A stretch of DNA of 64,000 bases from Rhodocyclales bacterium (GCA_016235165.1 JACRLX010000022.1:186001-250000), one strand, 5' to 3'; shown: positions 8,637-18,151, numbered from the stretch's first letter. Translations and numbers: made by a program. Notes: generated by a model not told the origin, from the sequence alone.

Positions 8637-9806
8637 TTACTGCTTGCCCGGATCCTTGAAGTCGGCGACTTGGTCGAACTCGACGTTCTGCAACTTGCCG
8701 GCGAGCTTCTCGGTCTTGCGGATGTACACCGTCTGCACGATGTCGCGGGTCGCCGGGTCGATGCTGATCTTGCCGCGCGGGCTGACCCAGCTCATGCCCT
8801 TTGCTGCCTCGACGAACTTGTCGCCGTCGGTGTTGCCGTTGGTCTTTTTCAGCACTTCGGCGATCAGGTGCATGCCGTCGTAGCCGGCCACCGACATGTA
8901 GTTGGGGCGGTCTTTCGGATAGGCCTTGTAGTAGGCCTCGGTATAGGCCTTGTTCTCCGGCGACTTGTGCGCTTCCGAGTAGTGGAAGGAGGTAGTCAGG
9001 CCCAGCGCCGAGTCGCCCATGGCGTCGAGGATGTCCTCGTCGGGCAGGTCGCCGGTGGCGATCAGCTTGATGCCGGCCTGGCCGAGGCCGCGTTCGGTGA
9101 AGCCCTTCATGAAGGCGATGGTTTCGGCGCCGGGCGGCAGGAAGAGGAAGACGGCGTCGGGCCTGGTGTCCTTGATCTTCTGCAGGAAGGGCGCAAAGTC
9201 GGGGTTCTTGACGGGGGAACGTACCTCGCCGACGATCTCGCCGCCGGCGGCGGTGAAGGTCTTCTTGAACTGGCCTTCGGCGTCATGGCCGGGTCCGAAG
9301 TCGGCAACCAGGGTGAACACCTTCCTGATCTTGTTCTTCGCCGCCCAGCTGGCGATAGGCGCCGTGTCCTGCGGCAGGGTGTGCGAGCTGCGCACGATGT
9401 AGTTCGACTTGGTGGTGATCGCCGAGGTCGCAGCGTTCATCACCACCATCGGCTTCCTGGCTTCGGTGGCCACCGGCGCCGAGGCGAAGGCGGCGGGCGT
9501 CAGGCCGAAGCCGGCGAGGATGTCGACCTTGTCCTTGACCACCAGCTCCTGCGAAAGACGCTTGGAGACGTCGCCCGCGGTGCCGGGGCTGTCGTCCTTG
9601 ACGATGATTTCAACCTTCCTGCCGCCGAAGGTGTCGCCCTTGGTGGCGAGGTAAAGCTTGACGCCGTTGGAAATCTGCTTGCCATAGGCGGCAAAGGGGC
9701 CGGTCATCGGCAGGACCAGGCCGATCCTGACCGGGTCGGCGGCATGGGCGCCGAATGTGGCGAAGGCAATGGCGCCGGCGATGAGGCTAGTCTTGAGGGT
9801 TTTCAT
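8637..9806 (-). CDS. livK: Periplasmic substrate-binding protein LivK (system 1)
   Basis: A 389-aa Periplasmic_Binding_Protein type I with a cleavable signal peptide (MKTLKTSLIAGAIAFATFGAHA, cut before ADPVRIG). The mature N-terminus VRIGLVLPMTGPFAAYGKQ is typical of Liv-like aromatic-acid binders. It lies 27 bp after the maleylpyruvate isomerase gene and before livH. Its position between catabolic and transport genes argues for import of an aromatic acid that feeds gentisate, such as 3-hydroxybenzoate. Ligand specificity is inferred, not visible. Confidence 0.9.
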   Translation of the reverse strand: MKTLKTSLIAGAIAFATFGAHAADPVRIGLVLPMTGPFAAYGKQISNGVKLYLATKGDTFGGRKVEIIVKDDSPGTAGDVSKRLSQELVVKDKVDILAGFGLTPAAFASAPVATEARKPMVVMNAATSAITTKSNYIVRSSHTLPQDTAPIASWAAKNKIRKVFTLVADFGPGHDAEGQFKKTFTAAGGEIVGEVRSPVKNPDFAPFLQKIKDTRPDAVFLFLPPGAETIAFMKGFTERGLGQAGIKLIATGDLPDEDILDAMGDSALGLTTSFHYSEAHKSPENKAYTEAYYKAYPKDRPNYMSVAGYDGMHLIAEVLKKTNGNTDGDKFVEAAKGMSWVSPRGKISIDPATRDIVQTVYIRKTEKLAGKLQNVEFDQVADFKDPGKQ

Positions 9807-9833
9807 GGGGGTTCTCCGTATATTTATTTGGCT

Positions 9834-10478
9834 TCAGGGTCGGGGTGCGTCGGGTTGCAATGCGGGTGCGGCGAGACGAAAGGCATCGAGCCGGTTGCAG
9901 GCGGCGTCGATGGCGAGGATGTTGGGATAAGGCGCCAGATCCAGCTTGAAGCGGCGCGCGCTTTCGACCTGGGGGACCAGGTACACGTCGGCCAGGCCCG
10001 GCGCGCCGCCGAAGCAGTACTCGCCGCGTGCGGTGTCGGCCGCGAGCAGGTTCTCCAGCGCGGCGAAGCCGGCATCGATCCAGGTCGCGCACCAGGCGCT
10101 CACCGCGGCCTCGCCGTGGCCCAGCGTCTTGCGCAGGTATTCGAGGATGCGCCGATTGTTGATCGGGTGGATGTCGCAGCCGACGATGGCGGCCAGGGCA
10201 CGTACCCGAGCGCGATCCTCGGCATTGGCCGGGAGCAGAGGCGGAGTCGGATGCCGCTCCTCCAGCCACTCGATGATGGCCGGTGACTGGATCAGCACGC
10301 GGCCGTCATCGACCAATGCGGGTACCAGGCCCTGCGGGTTGATCGCCTTGAAGGCCGCGCCGAGATGCTCCTCGCTGGCCAGGCTGACGGGTATGTAGTC
10401 GTAAGCCAGGCCCTTGAGGTTCAGCGCGATCCTCAGCCGGTGCGAGGTGCCGCTGCGAAAGAAGTTGTAGAGCTGCAC
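9834..10478 (-). CDS. nagL: Maleylpyruvate / maleylacetoacetate isomerase (zeta-class GST)
   Basis: Zeta-class glutathione S-transferase of 214 aa that would isomerise the gentisate ring-cleavage product maleylpyruvate to fumarylpyruvate with glutathione. The N-terminal thioredoxin fold carries the catalytic motif SGTSHRLRIALNLKGL, where the family has SS(C/A)xxRVRIAL, followed by the cis-Pro segment NPQGLVPAL and QSPAIIEWLEE. The C-terminal helical domain has GCDIHPINNRRI, diagnostic for this family. It lies between the hydroxylase and livK, 6 bp after the former. Neighbours favour maleylpyruvate over maleylacetoacetate as the substrate. Confidence 0.9.
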   Translation of the reverse strand: MQLYNFFRSGTSHRLRIALNLKGLAYDYIPVSLASEEHLGAAFKAINPQGLVPALVDDGRVLIQSPAIIEWLEERHPTPPLLPANAEDRARVRALAAIVGCDIHPINNRRILEYLRKTLGHGEAAVSAWCATWIDAGFAALENLLAADTARGEYCFGGAPGLADVYLVPQVESARRFKLDLAPYPNILAIDAACNRLDAFRLAAPALQPDAPRP

Positions 10479-10484
10479 GGCGTA

Positions 10485-11678
10485 TCAGGCCTGCGCCAGG
10501 CAGTTGCCGACGTCCCAGCCGTAGAGCCATTCCATCGCGTCGTAGAAGCGTTCCGCCGAGCGGCCCTTCCACAGCGAGTTGCGAACCAGGCGCTCGACGC
10601 CCTTGGCATGGTAGAGGCGGCCCATTTCGCGGCCCGAAAGCACGATGCGGGCGGTGCGCGTGATGCGGGAATGCTGGTACAGGTCGAGCGCCTTGCCCCA
10701 GTCCTTGTTGCAGACGCGCAGTGCTTCGCCCAGCGTCACCGCGTCTTCGAGGGCCATGCAGGCGCCCTGCGCCATGTATTGCGTGGTGGGATGGGCGGCG
10801 TCGCCGAGCAGGGTGGCGCGGCCGTAGGTCCATTGGCCGATCGGTTCGCGGTCGGCGGTGGCCCAGCGCTTCCACGACTTGGGCAGGTCGATCAACTGGC
10901 GTGCCTTGGGGCAGATGCCCTGGAAGTAGCTTTGCACCTCCTCCTTGCTGCCCTCGGTGACGCCCCATTCCTCCTTGCCGCGGCTGTGGAAGGTCACCAC
11001 CACGTTGTATTCCCTGCCGCCGCGCAGCGGGTAATGCACCAGGTGGCAATTGGGGCCGACCCAGATGCTGGCGGCATTCCACTTGAGGTTGTCGGGGAAG
11101 TCCTTTTCGTCGACCACGGCGCGATACACCACATGGCCGGTGACGCGCGGCGGGTCATTGACGTACTGGGCGCGCACCACGGAGCGGACGCCGTCGGCGC
11201 CGATCAGGGCCTGGCCGGTGAAGGTCTTGCCGTTGCCGCAGGTGACGGTCACGGAGTCCGCGCCCTGCTCGATGCTTTCGACGCGGCAGTTGGTGAAGAA
11301 CTCGACCTTGCCGGTCTCGCTGGCGCCTTCGAGCAGTGAATTGTGGATGTCCTGGCGGTGAATCACGGCATAGGGGTTGCCGAAGCGCTTGCGGAAGTTC
11401 TCGTCGGTCGGGATCCTGCCGACCTGGTATTCGTCGATCGCATCGTGCATCACCATGTAGTCGGTGAATACTGCGCGATTGCGCGTCTTGTCGCCGATGC
11501 CGAGGGCATCGAAGGCGTGGAAGGCATTGGGGCCGAGCTGTATGCCGGCGCCGATTTCGCCGATTTGTGCCGCCTGTTCGAGGACGACGACCTGGAAGCC
11601 CTGGCGCACCAGGGCGAGTGCGGCGGCGAGGCCGCCAATGCCGCCGCCGGCGACGAGTACGGGAAGTTGCTGGCTCAT
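10485..11678 (-). CDS. nagX: FAD monooxygenase, probable 3-hydroxybenzoate 6-hydroxylase
   Basis: Class A flavoprotein aromatic hydroxylase of 397 aa. The Rossmann FAD motif GGGIGGLAAALAL is near the N-terminus and the second FAD motif LLGDAAHPTTQYMAQGACM lies around residue 290. The family includes salicylate hydroxylases and 3-hydroxybenzoate 6-hydroxylases. Because the next enzymes are gentisate dioxygenase, fumarylpyruvate hydrolase and maleylpyruvate isomerase, conversion of 3-hydroxybenzoate to gentisate with NADH and O2 is the best reading. Salicylate 5-hydroxylation is less likely because that reaction is usually done by a Rieske-type enzyme. Part of the five-kilobase minus-strand catabolic operon. 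Confidence 0.87.
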   Translation of the reverse strand: MSQQLPVLVAGGGIGGLAAALALVRQGFQVVVLEQAAQIGEIGAGIQLGPNAFHAFDALGIGDKTRNRAVFTDYMVMHDAIDEYQVGRIPTDENFRKRFGNPYAVIHRQDIHNSLLEGASETGKVEFFTNCRVESIEQGADSVTVTCGNGKTFTGQALIGADGVRSVVRAQYVNDPPRVTGHVVYRAVVDEKDFPDNLKWNAASIWVGPNCHLVHYPLRGGREYNVVVTFHSRGKEEWGVTEGSKEEVQSYFQGICPKARQLIDLPKSWKRWATADREPIGQWTYGRATLLGDAAHPTTQYMAQGACMALEDAVTLGEALRVCNKDWGKALDLYQHSRITRTARIVLSGREMGRLYHAKGVERLVRNSLWKGRSAERFYDAMEWLYGWDVGNCLAQA

Positions 11679-11699
11679 GTGCTTGCTCCTCTGGTTCGC

Positions 11700-12404
11700 C
11701 TATTCAGGCTGGCCGATGGTCAGCGAGATGTCGCCGACACGGTCGATATGTCCGCTGATGCGGTCATCCGACTTGACTGCGCCGACGCCTTCGGGCGTGC
11801 CGGTGTAGATCAGGTCGCCGGGCTGCAGGTGGTAGTACTGCGACAAGTCGGTGAGCAATTCCGGGATATTCCAGATCAGTTGCGAAATATCGGCGCTTTG
11901 CTTTGTCTCGCCATTGACCTGCAGGCTGATGACGCCGGACGTCAGAACGCCCAGGTTGCCGCGCGGAACAATGGGCGTGCACACGGCGGATTTTTCGAAA
12001 TCCTTGCCCAGGTCCCAGGGACGACCTTGCTCGCGGGCCACCAGTTGCAGGTCGCGGCGGGTCATGTCGAGGCCGGCGGCGTAGCCGAAGATCATGCGTT
12101 CGGCATCGCTTTCGGCGACCCGGAAGCCCGCGGCACCGATGGCCACCACCAATTCCATCTCGTAGTGGTAGTTCCTGGTGCCGCAGGGGTAGGGTACGGT
12201 GGCGCCGGATTCGATCAGGGTCGACGGCGTCTTGGTGAAGTAGAAGGGCTTCATGGTGGACTTGTCCACCGGGTTGCCCATCTCCAGGGCGTGGGCGTGG
12301 TAGTTGCGGCCGACGCAGAAGATGCGGCTTACCGGGTAGCGGGCGGTGCTGCCGACCACGGGCAGGGAAGGGATGGCGGCGGGAGGGAATGCGTAGCTGG
12401 TCAT
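11700..12404 (-). CDS. nagK: Fumarylpyruvate hydrolase (FAH family)
   Basis: A 234-aa fumarylacetoacetate-hydrolase-fold enzyme. Visible family motifs are IFCVGRNYHAHALEMG, the metal-binding HYEMELVVAIG, GLDMTRRDLQ and PGDLIYTGTPEGVG. It would cleave fumarylpyruvate to fumarate and pyruvate, the last step of the gentisate route. It is 14 bp downstream of the gentisate dioxygenase gene and 21 bp upstream of the hydroxylase gene, so the four catabolic enzymes are contiguous. Confidence 0.92.
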   Translation of the reverse strand: MTSYAFPPAAIPSLPVVGSTARYPVSRIFCVGRNYHAHALEMGNPVDKSTMKPFYFTKTPSTLIESGATVPYPCGTRNYHYEMELVVAIGAAGFRVAESDAERMIFGYAAGLDMTRRDLQLVAREQGRPWDLGKDFEKSAVCTPIVPRGNLGVLTSGVISLQVNGETKQSADISQLIWNIPELLTDLSQYYHLQPGDLIYTGTPEGVGAVKSDDRISGHIDRVGDISLTIGQPE

Positions 12405-12418
12405 GGGCGTGATCCCGG

Positions 12419-13456
12419 TTAATTGCGAACTTCGTAGACGCCGAGCTTCTTCTGTAGCGGCGCGTCATCGGCGATGAAGACGAAGGACGGTTTGTCGGCC
12501 GACTGGTTCGTCAGGGTGATCGCTTCGTAGCCGGGGATGCAGCAGGTGTCGGCATCGGTTAGGCGGAAACTCTGGCCGGCGGCCGCGACCTCGGTGCCGC
12601 CCTCGATCTGGTGGAACACCATGGCGGTCGAGCGTGCCGGGAGCTTCAACGTCTCGCCCGGGCGCAGCATCAAGGCCGAGTAGCCGAGGATGCGCTGGCA
12701 GTCGTGACCGTTTTCCGGATTGACATAGGCTACCTGCACCGCCTCGATTTCAGGATGGGTGGTGGCGATGGCTTCCAGTGCCTTGCGCACCTCGGCCCAG
12801 GGGTAGCGCAGCATGGGGAAGGTCTTGCCGCTGCGCTGGAACATCGGCGCCGGCACCACGCCGCCGCGCTGGTAGCCGCGGTCGACGCCTTGCGCATCGA
12901 CGCTTTGGGCCTTGCCCTCGACGACATAGGAGGCCTCGCAGTAATACACGACGGGCAGGTCGAGCACGTCGAGCCAGACCACCGGCTCCTTGCCGTCGTG
13001 GCCATGCTCGTGCCACATGCCGGTGGGCGTCAGGATCAGGTCGCCACGCTGCATCGGGCACTTCTCGCCGTCGATCGTGGTGTAGGCGCCTTCGCCCTCG
13101 ACGATCATGCGCACGGCATTCGGGGTGTGGCGGTGAGCCGGCGCCCACTCGCCCGGCAAGAGCAGTTGCATGCCGAGGTAGATGGTCGAGCTGGCCTGCA
13201 TCTTCTCCAGGCCGTGGCCGGGGTTGGCCATCACCAGCACGCGGCGCTCGGCCTTTTCCATGGGCGTCAGCTCGCCGGATTGCATCAGCAGCGGGCGCAT
13301 CGGCTGGTAAGGCCAAACCGTCGGGCGAGTCTTGATCGTCGGCTTGCCGGGCGGCAGCACGGCGCGCAGGCTGGGCCACAGCGGCACCAGGTTCTGCGCG
13401 GTGAGTGCCGAGCGGTATTCTTCGGGTAGGTCTTCCAGGCGACCGAGTTCCTGCAT
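12419..13456 (-). CDS. nagI: Gentisate 1,2-dioxygenase
   Basis: A 345-aa bicupin ring-cleavage dioxygenase converting gentisate and O2 to maleylpyruvate with Fe(II). The N-terminal cupin shows the metal-binding histidines in PAHRHTPNAVRMIVEGEGA and the second half-motif GMWHEHGHDG. Start at ATG 13456 (MQELGRLEDLPEEY) with GGAG seven bases upstream; the longer frame to 13543 has no RBS. It is the first gene of the minus-strand operon and is divergent from the LysR gene, the usual arrangement for an activator-controlled gentisate operon. Confidence 0.93.
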   Translation of the reverse strand: MQELGRLEDLPEEYRSALTAQNLVPLWPSLRAVLPPGKPTIKTRPTVWPYQPMRPLLMQSGELTPMEKAERRVLVMANPGHGLEKMQASSTIYLGMQLLLPGEWAPAHRHTPNAVRMIVEGEGAYTTIDGEKCPMQRGDLILTPTGMWHEHGHDGKEPVVWLDVLDLPVVYYCEASYVVEGKAQSVDAQGVDRGYQRGGVVPAPMFQRSGKTFPMLRYPWAEVRKALEAIATTHPEIEAVQVAYVNPENGHDCQRILGYSALMLRPGETLKLPARSTAMVFHQIEGGTEVAAAGQSFRLTDADTCCIPGYEAITLTNQSADKPSFVFIADDAPLQKKLGVYEVRN

Positions 13457-13579
13457 GGTGAAATCTCCGTGTTCGGTGGTCGCCGCAGCCCGGACGGGGT
13501 GTTCAGGCGTGGCGGGCGACCGGGGGGCTTCGATGGCGCGCATACTAGGAGCCGGGTCGTGATGTGTAAATCCATTGGT

Positions 13580-13599
13580 TCAGATATAAAGTATTCTGA
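13580..13599. promoter_or_regulatory. Candidate LysR-type operator (TCAGA-N10-TCTGA)
   Basis: An interrupted inverted repeat TCAGA / TCTGA with a 10-bp AT-rich spacer lies 18 bp upstream of the LysR start codon, in the 160-bp region shared with the divergent gentisate operon. LysR regulators typically bind such dyads and repress their own gene while activating the divergent operon. Confidence 0.4.
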
Positions 13600-13616
13600 T
13601 TTCGAATAGTGCCACC

Positions 13617-14522
13617 ATGGACTCGATCGACGTTCGCCTGCTTGCCGTGTTCGACCAGATTTATCGCACCCGCAGCGTCAGCGCCGCGGCCGCGGCGCTC
13701 GAGCTCGGCCAGCCGGCGGTGAGCGTGGCGCTGGCGAAACTGCGTCACCATTTTGGCAATCCGCTGTTCGTGCGCACCTCGGCAGGCATGGAAGCGACGC
13801 CGTTCAGTGAAGGCCTGGTGCAGCCGGTGCGCGAGGCTCTGGCGGCGCTCGACAACGTGCTCGGCTATCGCAGCGAGTTCGATCCGGCGACCTCGCGCCG
13901 CAGCTTTCGCATCTGCATGACCGACATTACGCAACTGGTATTGTTGCCGCAACTTTGGGAGAGCCTGCGCTCCGGTGCCCCCGGCATTGCCATCGAAACG
14001 CTGCCCATGACGACGGACGCCGCGCACCAGTTGGAGAGCGGCGAGGCCGATCTGGCCATCGGCTTCATGCCCCAGCTCGAAGCCGGTTTCCATCAGCAGG
14101 CGCTGTTCGTGCAGAGCTTCGTCTGCCTGGTCGGGCGCGATCATCCGCGCATCGGTGTAAGTCTGGACCTGGCATGCTACGAGGCGGAGGATCACGCGGT
14201 GATCAGCTCCTCGGGGGCGGCGCCGGCCCTGCTCGAACGCGAGATCGAGCGCCAGGGCATCCGCCGCCGTGTTGCCTTGAAGAGCCCGAGCTTTCTTGCC
14301 GCCGCCTTCGTCGTCGAGCATACCGACCTGTTGTTGACCGTGCCGCGACGGCTGGGCGAGATCCTGCAGGGGCGCGGCGATTACCGCATCTTCCCGGTGC
14401 CCTTTCCCCTGCCCGAGTATGAGGTCAAGCAGCACTGGCATGCGCGCTACCATCATGACGAGGGCAACCGCTGGCTGCGGCGCCTGATCGCCAGCCTGCT
14501 CGCGGGCGGATCGTCGGACTAG
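13617..14522 (+). CDS. nagR: LysR-family regulator, NagR/NahR-like
   Basis: A 301-aa LysR activator. The N-terminal winged helix-turn-helix covers about residues 17-60 (VSAAAAALELGQPAVSVALA, then PLFVRTSAGMEATP). The effector domain has features I associate with NagR/NahR: FRICMTDITQL, ADLAIGFMPQLEAGFHQQAL and a C-terminus with WHARYHHDEGNRWLRRLI. These proteins respond to salicylate or related hydroxybenzoates. The divergent gentisate operon is the obvious target. It is convergent with the MarR gene, with stops overlapping by 4 bp. Confidence 0.9.
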   Translation: MDSIDVRLLAVFDQIYRTRSVSAAAAALELGQPAVSVALAKLRHHFGNPLFVRTSAGMEATPFSEGLVQPVREALAALDNVLGYRSEFDPATSRRSFRICMTDITQLVLLPQLWESLRSGAPGIAIETLPMTTDAAHQLESGEADLAIGFMPQLEAGFHQQALFVQSFVCLVGRDHPRIGVSLDLACYEAEDHAVISSSGAAPALLEREIERQGIRRRVALKSPSFLAAAFVVEHTDLLLTVPRRLGEILQGRGDYRIFPVPFPLPEYEVKQHWHARYHHDEGNRWLRRLIASLLAGGSSD

Positions 14523-14980
14523 GCGGTTTCGGCTTTCTTCGGTTGGCGGAAGCGGCCGAGCAGTTCCAGCAGCAGTTTTTTTTCGGCGATGGTGAAGGGC
14601 TTGCAGACTTCCTTTTCATGCTCGGCCGCGCGGCGCAGCACTTCCGCCAGCAGTTCGCGTCCGGCATCGGTCAGGTGCAGGTGGTTGTGGCGGCGGTCGG
14701 TGGTCGAGGCGCGGCGCTCGACCAGGCCGCGCTTGGCCAGCTTGTCGAGCAGCGGCACCACCGACGAGCGCTCCAGATGCACCGCAGCGGCGAGTTTCGA
14801 CTGGGTGATGCCGTCGTTCTCGTGCAGCACTTCCAGCACGGAAAAGATCGCCGGCGTGACGTCGATGTCTTTCAGTGCCCGTCCGATGTTCTCGAACACC
14901 GCCAGCTGCGCCAGACGCAGGTGGAAGCCGACGTGGTTGCTGAGCACGCCGATGGATGGAATTTTGCGGGTCGCAGGCAT
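14519..14980 (-). CDS. MarR-family regulator (hydroxycinnamate type?)
   Basis: MarR repressor of 153 aa with the winged-helix core TQSKLAAAVHLERSSVVPLL, DKLAKRGLVERRAS and wing TDRRHNHLHLTDAG. The start is set at ATG 14980 (MPATRKIPSIGVLSNHVGFH); a TTG at 15034 would extend it by 18 residues but would start inside a perfect palindrome. It is divergent from the liv/feruloyl-CoA-synthetase operon. MarR proteins of the CouR/FerC/HcaR group repress such operons and release on binding hydroxycinnamoyl-CoA, so the same is inferred here. Confidence 0.85.
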   Translation of the reverse strand: MPATRKIPSIGVLSNHVGFHLRLAQLAVFENIGRALKDIDVTPAIFSVLEVLHENDGITQSKLAAAVHLERSSVVPLLDKLAKRGLVERRASTTDRRHNHLHLTDAGRELLAEVLRRAAEHEKEVCKPFTIAEKKLLLELLGRFRQPKKAETA

Positions 14981-15019
14981 GGGGTGGAAGGTCCTCAACA
15001 CGGCAAGTTTGCCATCTAA

Positions 15020-15031
15020 TTCGATATCGAA
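15020..15031. promoter_or_regulatory. Perfect palindrome upstream of the MarR gene
   Basis: TTCGATATCGAA is a perfect 12-bp palindrome 39 bp upstream of the MarR ATG. It shares TTCGAT and a following AACAAGTT with the dyad at 15130-15154 on the other side of the gap, so both may be MarR operators. Confidence 0.45.
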
Positions 15032-15129
15032 CAAGTTTTGCTATCAAGCACCTGTTTTGCTGCAATGCACAAAGAAATCATTAAAAACAATATATTAGAG
15101 AAGTGTAATTTTGTAGAATTTTTAATAGT

Positions 15130-15173
15130 TCGATGTAAAACAAGTTGACATCGACACGCCTGACCGGGAGAAT
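15130..15173 (+). promoter_or_regulatory. Promoter with overlapping dyad for the liv/fcs operon
   Basis: An inverted repeat TCGATGT (15130-15136) / ACATCGA (15148-15154) overlaps a consensus -35 TTGACA at 15145-15150; GAGAAT at 15168-15173 is a 4/6 match to a -10 at 17-bp spacing. The 345-bp gap 14981-15325 holds no gene. It is AT-rich at 15060-15135 and otherwise contains only these candidate control elements and a long 5' leader. Confidence 0.5.
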
Positions 15174-15325
15174 CCGCAGCTCGCCCGCGATCCATCAGGC
15201 ACGTTCAAGATGCCATCGGATCTCCCCGACGCGGGCCAACGGAGAAGGAGGAGTCGATGGGCCATTCCCTGCCAATCACGTTTGCGGTGTTGCCCTGCCG
15301 CTGGCATTCGAGGAGCTGATCCGGC

Positions 15326-16369
15326 ATGGATTCCGCCGTAGCCCTGTTGTTGGCCCAGGATGGCTTTACCAACGGTGCCATTTATGCGCTGCTCTCGCTG
15401 GCCCTGGTGCTGGTATTTGCCGTCACGCGCGTGATCTTCATCCCCCAGGGCGAGTATGTCGCCTATGGCGCGCTGACCATGGCGGCCGTAGTCACCGGCC
15501 AGTTGCCGCCGACCATGTGGCTGGTGGTGACCCTGGGCATCGCGGTGGCGATCGTGGATGGCGTGGTGGCGGTGCGCGAAGGCGCGAAATCGCGCCTGCC
15601 GCTGATCATCGTCAAGAATGCCGTGCTGCCGATCGCGGCGATGGTGGTGGTGCGCCTCCTGCCGCTGAAGGAGCTTTCCTATCCCCTGCAAGTCCTGGTT
15701 GCGTTGGCCTTCGTCGTGCCGCTGGGGCCGCAGGTGTATCGCCTGGCCTTCCAGCCGGTGGCCGAGGCCAGCGTGCTGCTGTTGCTGATCGTCTCGGTCG
15801 CGGTGCATTTCATGATGGTCGGCATGGGCCTGTATTTCTTCGGCGCCGAGGGCGCGCGCATCCCGCCTTTCACCGAAGGCGGCCTGACGCTAGGCGCCAC
15901 CTTCATCCAGTACCAGACGATCTGGATCGTCGGCATCGCGGCGCTGCTGATCGCCGGCCTGGCGCTGTTCTTCGAGCATTCGATCTACGGCAAAGCCCTG
16001 CGCGCCACCGCCATCAACCGCACCGGCGCGCGCCTGATGGGTATCTCGGCCGACCTCGCCGGCAAGCTCTGCTTCACGCTGGCGGCGCTGGTCGGCGCCT
16101 TCTCCGGCATCCTCATCGCGCCGATCACCACCGTGTACTACGACACCGGCTTCCTGATCGGCCTCAAGGGCTTCGTCGGCGCCATCATCGGCGGCCTGGT
16201 GTCCTATCCGCTGGCGGCGGCGGGTTCCATCCTGGTCGGCCTGCTCGAATCGTATTCGTCCTTCTATGCCTCGGCCTACAAGGAGGTCATCGTGTTCACC
16301 CTGATCATCCCGGTGCTGCTGTATCAATCGCTCACCACCAAGCATGTCGATGACGAGGATGAGCACTGA
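15326..16369 (+). CDS. livH: Branched-chain-type ABC permease LivH (system 2)
   Basis: A 347-aa inner-membrane permease with the LivH signature NGAIYALLSLALVLVFAVTR followed by FIPQGEYVAYGAL. It is about 55 residues longer than a usual LivH because of an additional central hydrophobic region (roughly residues 80-160), a form common in Liv systems linked to aromatic acid degradation. First gene of the plus-strand operon livH-livMG-livF-livK-fcs onward. The next gene starts 1 bp after its stop. Confidence 0.9.
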   Translation: MDSAVALLLAQDGFTNGAIYALLSLALVLVFAVTRVIFIPQGEYVAYGALTMAAVVTGQLPPTMWLVVTLGIAVAIVDGVVAVREGAKSRLPLIIVKNAVLPIAAMVVVRLLPLKELSYPLQVLVALAFVVPLGPQVYRLAFQPVAEASVLLLLIVSVAVHFMMVGMGLYFFGAEGARIPPFTEGGLTLGATFIQYQTIWIVGIAALLIAGLALFFEHSIYGKALRATAINRTGARLMGISADLAGKLCFTLAALVGAFSGILIAPITTVYYDTGFLIGLKGFVGAIIGGLVSYPLAAAGSILVGLLESYSSFYASAYKEVIVFTLIIPVLLYQSLTTKHVDDEDEH

Positions 16370-16370
16370 G

Positions 16371-18151
16371 ATGGCGGCCTACCTCACCCCCAATCGTGCC
16401 CTGATCGGCTTTGTCCTGGCGCTGGGCCTGATCCCGCTGCTGGCGGGTCAGTTCACGGTCACCATCGTCAATTACATCGGCCTGTATGCGCTGGTGGCCC
16501 TCGGCCTGGTGCTGCTGACCGGCATCGGCGGCCTGACTTCCTTCGGTCAGGCGGCTTTCGTCGGCCTCGGCGCCTATGCCACAGCCTACCTCACCACGCG
16601 CCATGGCATGTCGCCCTGGGGCACGCTGATCGTCGGCATGGCGGTGACCACCGCGATCTCGCTGGCGTTGGGCTTCATTACCTTGCGCCTGTCGGGGCAC
16701 TTCCTGCCGCTGGGCACCATCGCCTGGGGCATTTCGCTCTATTTCATCTTCGGCAACCTGCAAGCCCTCGGTGGCCACGGCGGCATCGACGGCATTCCCT
16801 CGGTCGATCTGTTCGGACTCGACCTGGGTAACAGCCGCGCCTTCTTCTACATCATCTGGGCCACGCTGCTGGCGGCCATCGTCACCACCCAGAACATGCT
16901 CGACTCGCGCGAGGGCCGTGCCATGCGCTGCCTGCGTGCGATGACCATGACCGAGGCGATGGGCATCAACACCCTGCGCTACCGCATGGTGCTGTTCATG
17001 ATCGCGGCGCAGTTCGCCTGTGTCTCGGGCTGGCTCTACGCCCACCTGCAGCGTTTCGTGAATCCGACACCCTTCTCGCTCGGCCAGGGCATCGAATACC
17101 TGTTCATGGCGGTGCTCGGCGGTGCGGCGACGGTGTGGGGGGCAGTGTTCGGCGCCTCCGCCGTCAGCATGCTGAAAGAATACCTGCAGGACTGGCTGCC
17201 CAAGCTGCTGGGTGCCACCGGCAACTTCGAGAACGTGGTGTTCGGCCTGCTCACCATCATCGTCCTGCATCGGGCGCGCGATGGCGTCTGGCCGATCCTG
17301 ATGCGCGTATTTGCCAGCACGGTCGCGCAGCGCGATGCGGCGCGCAGCGTCGAGCCGGCGCTGCCGCTGCCGAAGCGCGACGTGCCCGAGCGCGGCAGCG
17401 ATGTGCTGCAGGTGATCAATGTCACCAAGCGCTTCGGCGGCCTGGTGGCCAACAACAAGATGAACCTGACGGTGCGCGCCGGCGAGGTGATGGCCCTGAT
17501 CGGCCCCAACGGCGCCGGCAAGAGCACGCTGTTCAACTGCATCTCCGGCGTCAATCCGCCGACCGAGGGCGAGATCCGCTTCATGGGCCAGCGCATCGAG
17601 CAGCTCGGCTCGCGCGAGATCGCCAAACTGGGCATGAGCCGCAGCTTCCAGCACGTGCGCCTGAACCAGGACATGACGGTGCTGGAAAACGCCGCCATCG
17701 GCGCCCACCTGCGCGGACGCAAGAATTTCGTCCAGTCGGCCTGGCGCCTCGATCGCGAGGAAGAGCGTCGCCTGTTGTGGGAAGCCGCGCACCAGTTGCA
17801 GCGCTGCGGCCTCGGCGAGCACCTGTTCGACACTTGCGGCAGCCTGCCGCTGGGCAAGCAGCGCATCGTCGAAATCGCGCGCGCCCTGTGCAGCGATCCG
17901 ACCCTGCTGCTGCTCGACGAACCCGCTGCCGGCCTGCGCCACCTGGAAAAGAAGGCCCTGGCCGACCTGCTCGACAAGCTGCGCGGCGAGGGCATGGCCA
18001 TCCTGCTGGTCGAACACGACATGGATTTCGTCATGGGCCTGGCCGATCGCGTGCTGGTGATGGAATTCGGCGAATTCCTCGCAGAAGGTCTGCCGCGCGA
18101 AATCCAGACTAATCCGAAAGTGCTTGAGGCTTACCTCGGAGGCGTGGACGA

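Noticed and set aside
16332-18017. 561-codon open frame antisense to livMG
   Set aside because: No recognisable domain and no RBS; the sense strand carries complete permease and ATPase motifs.
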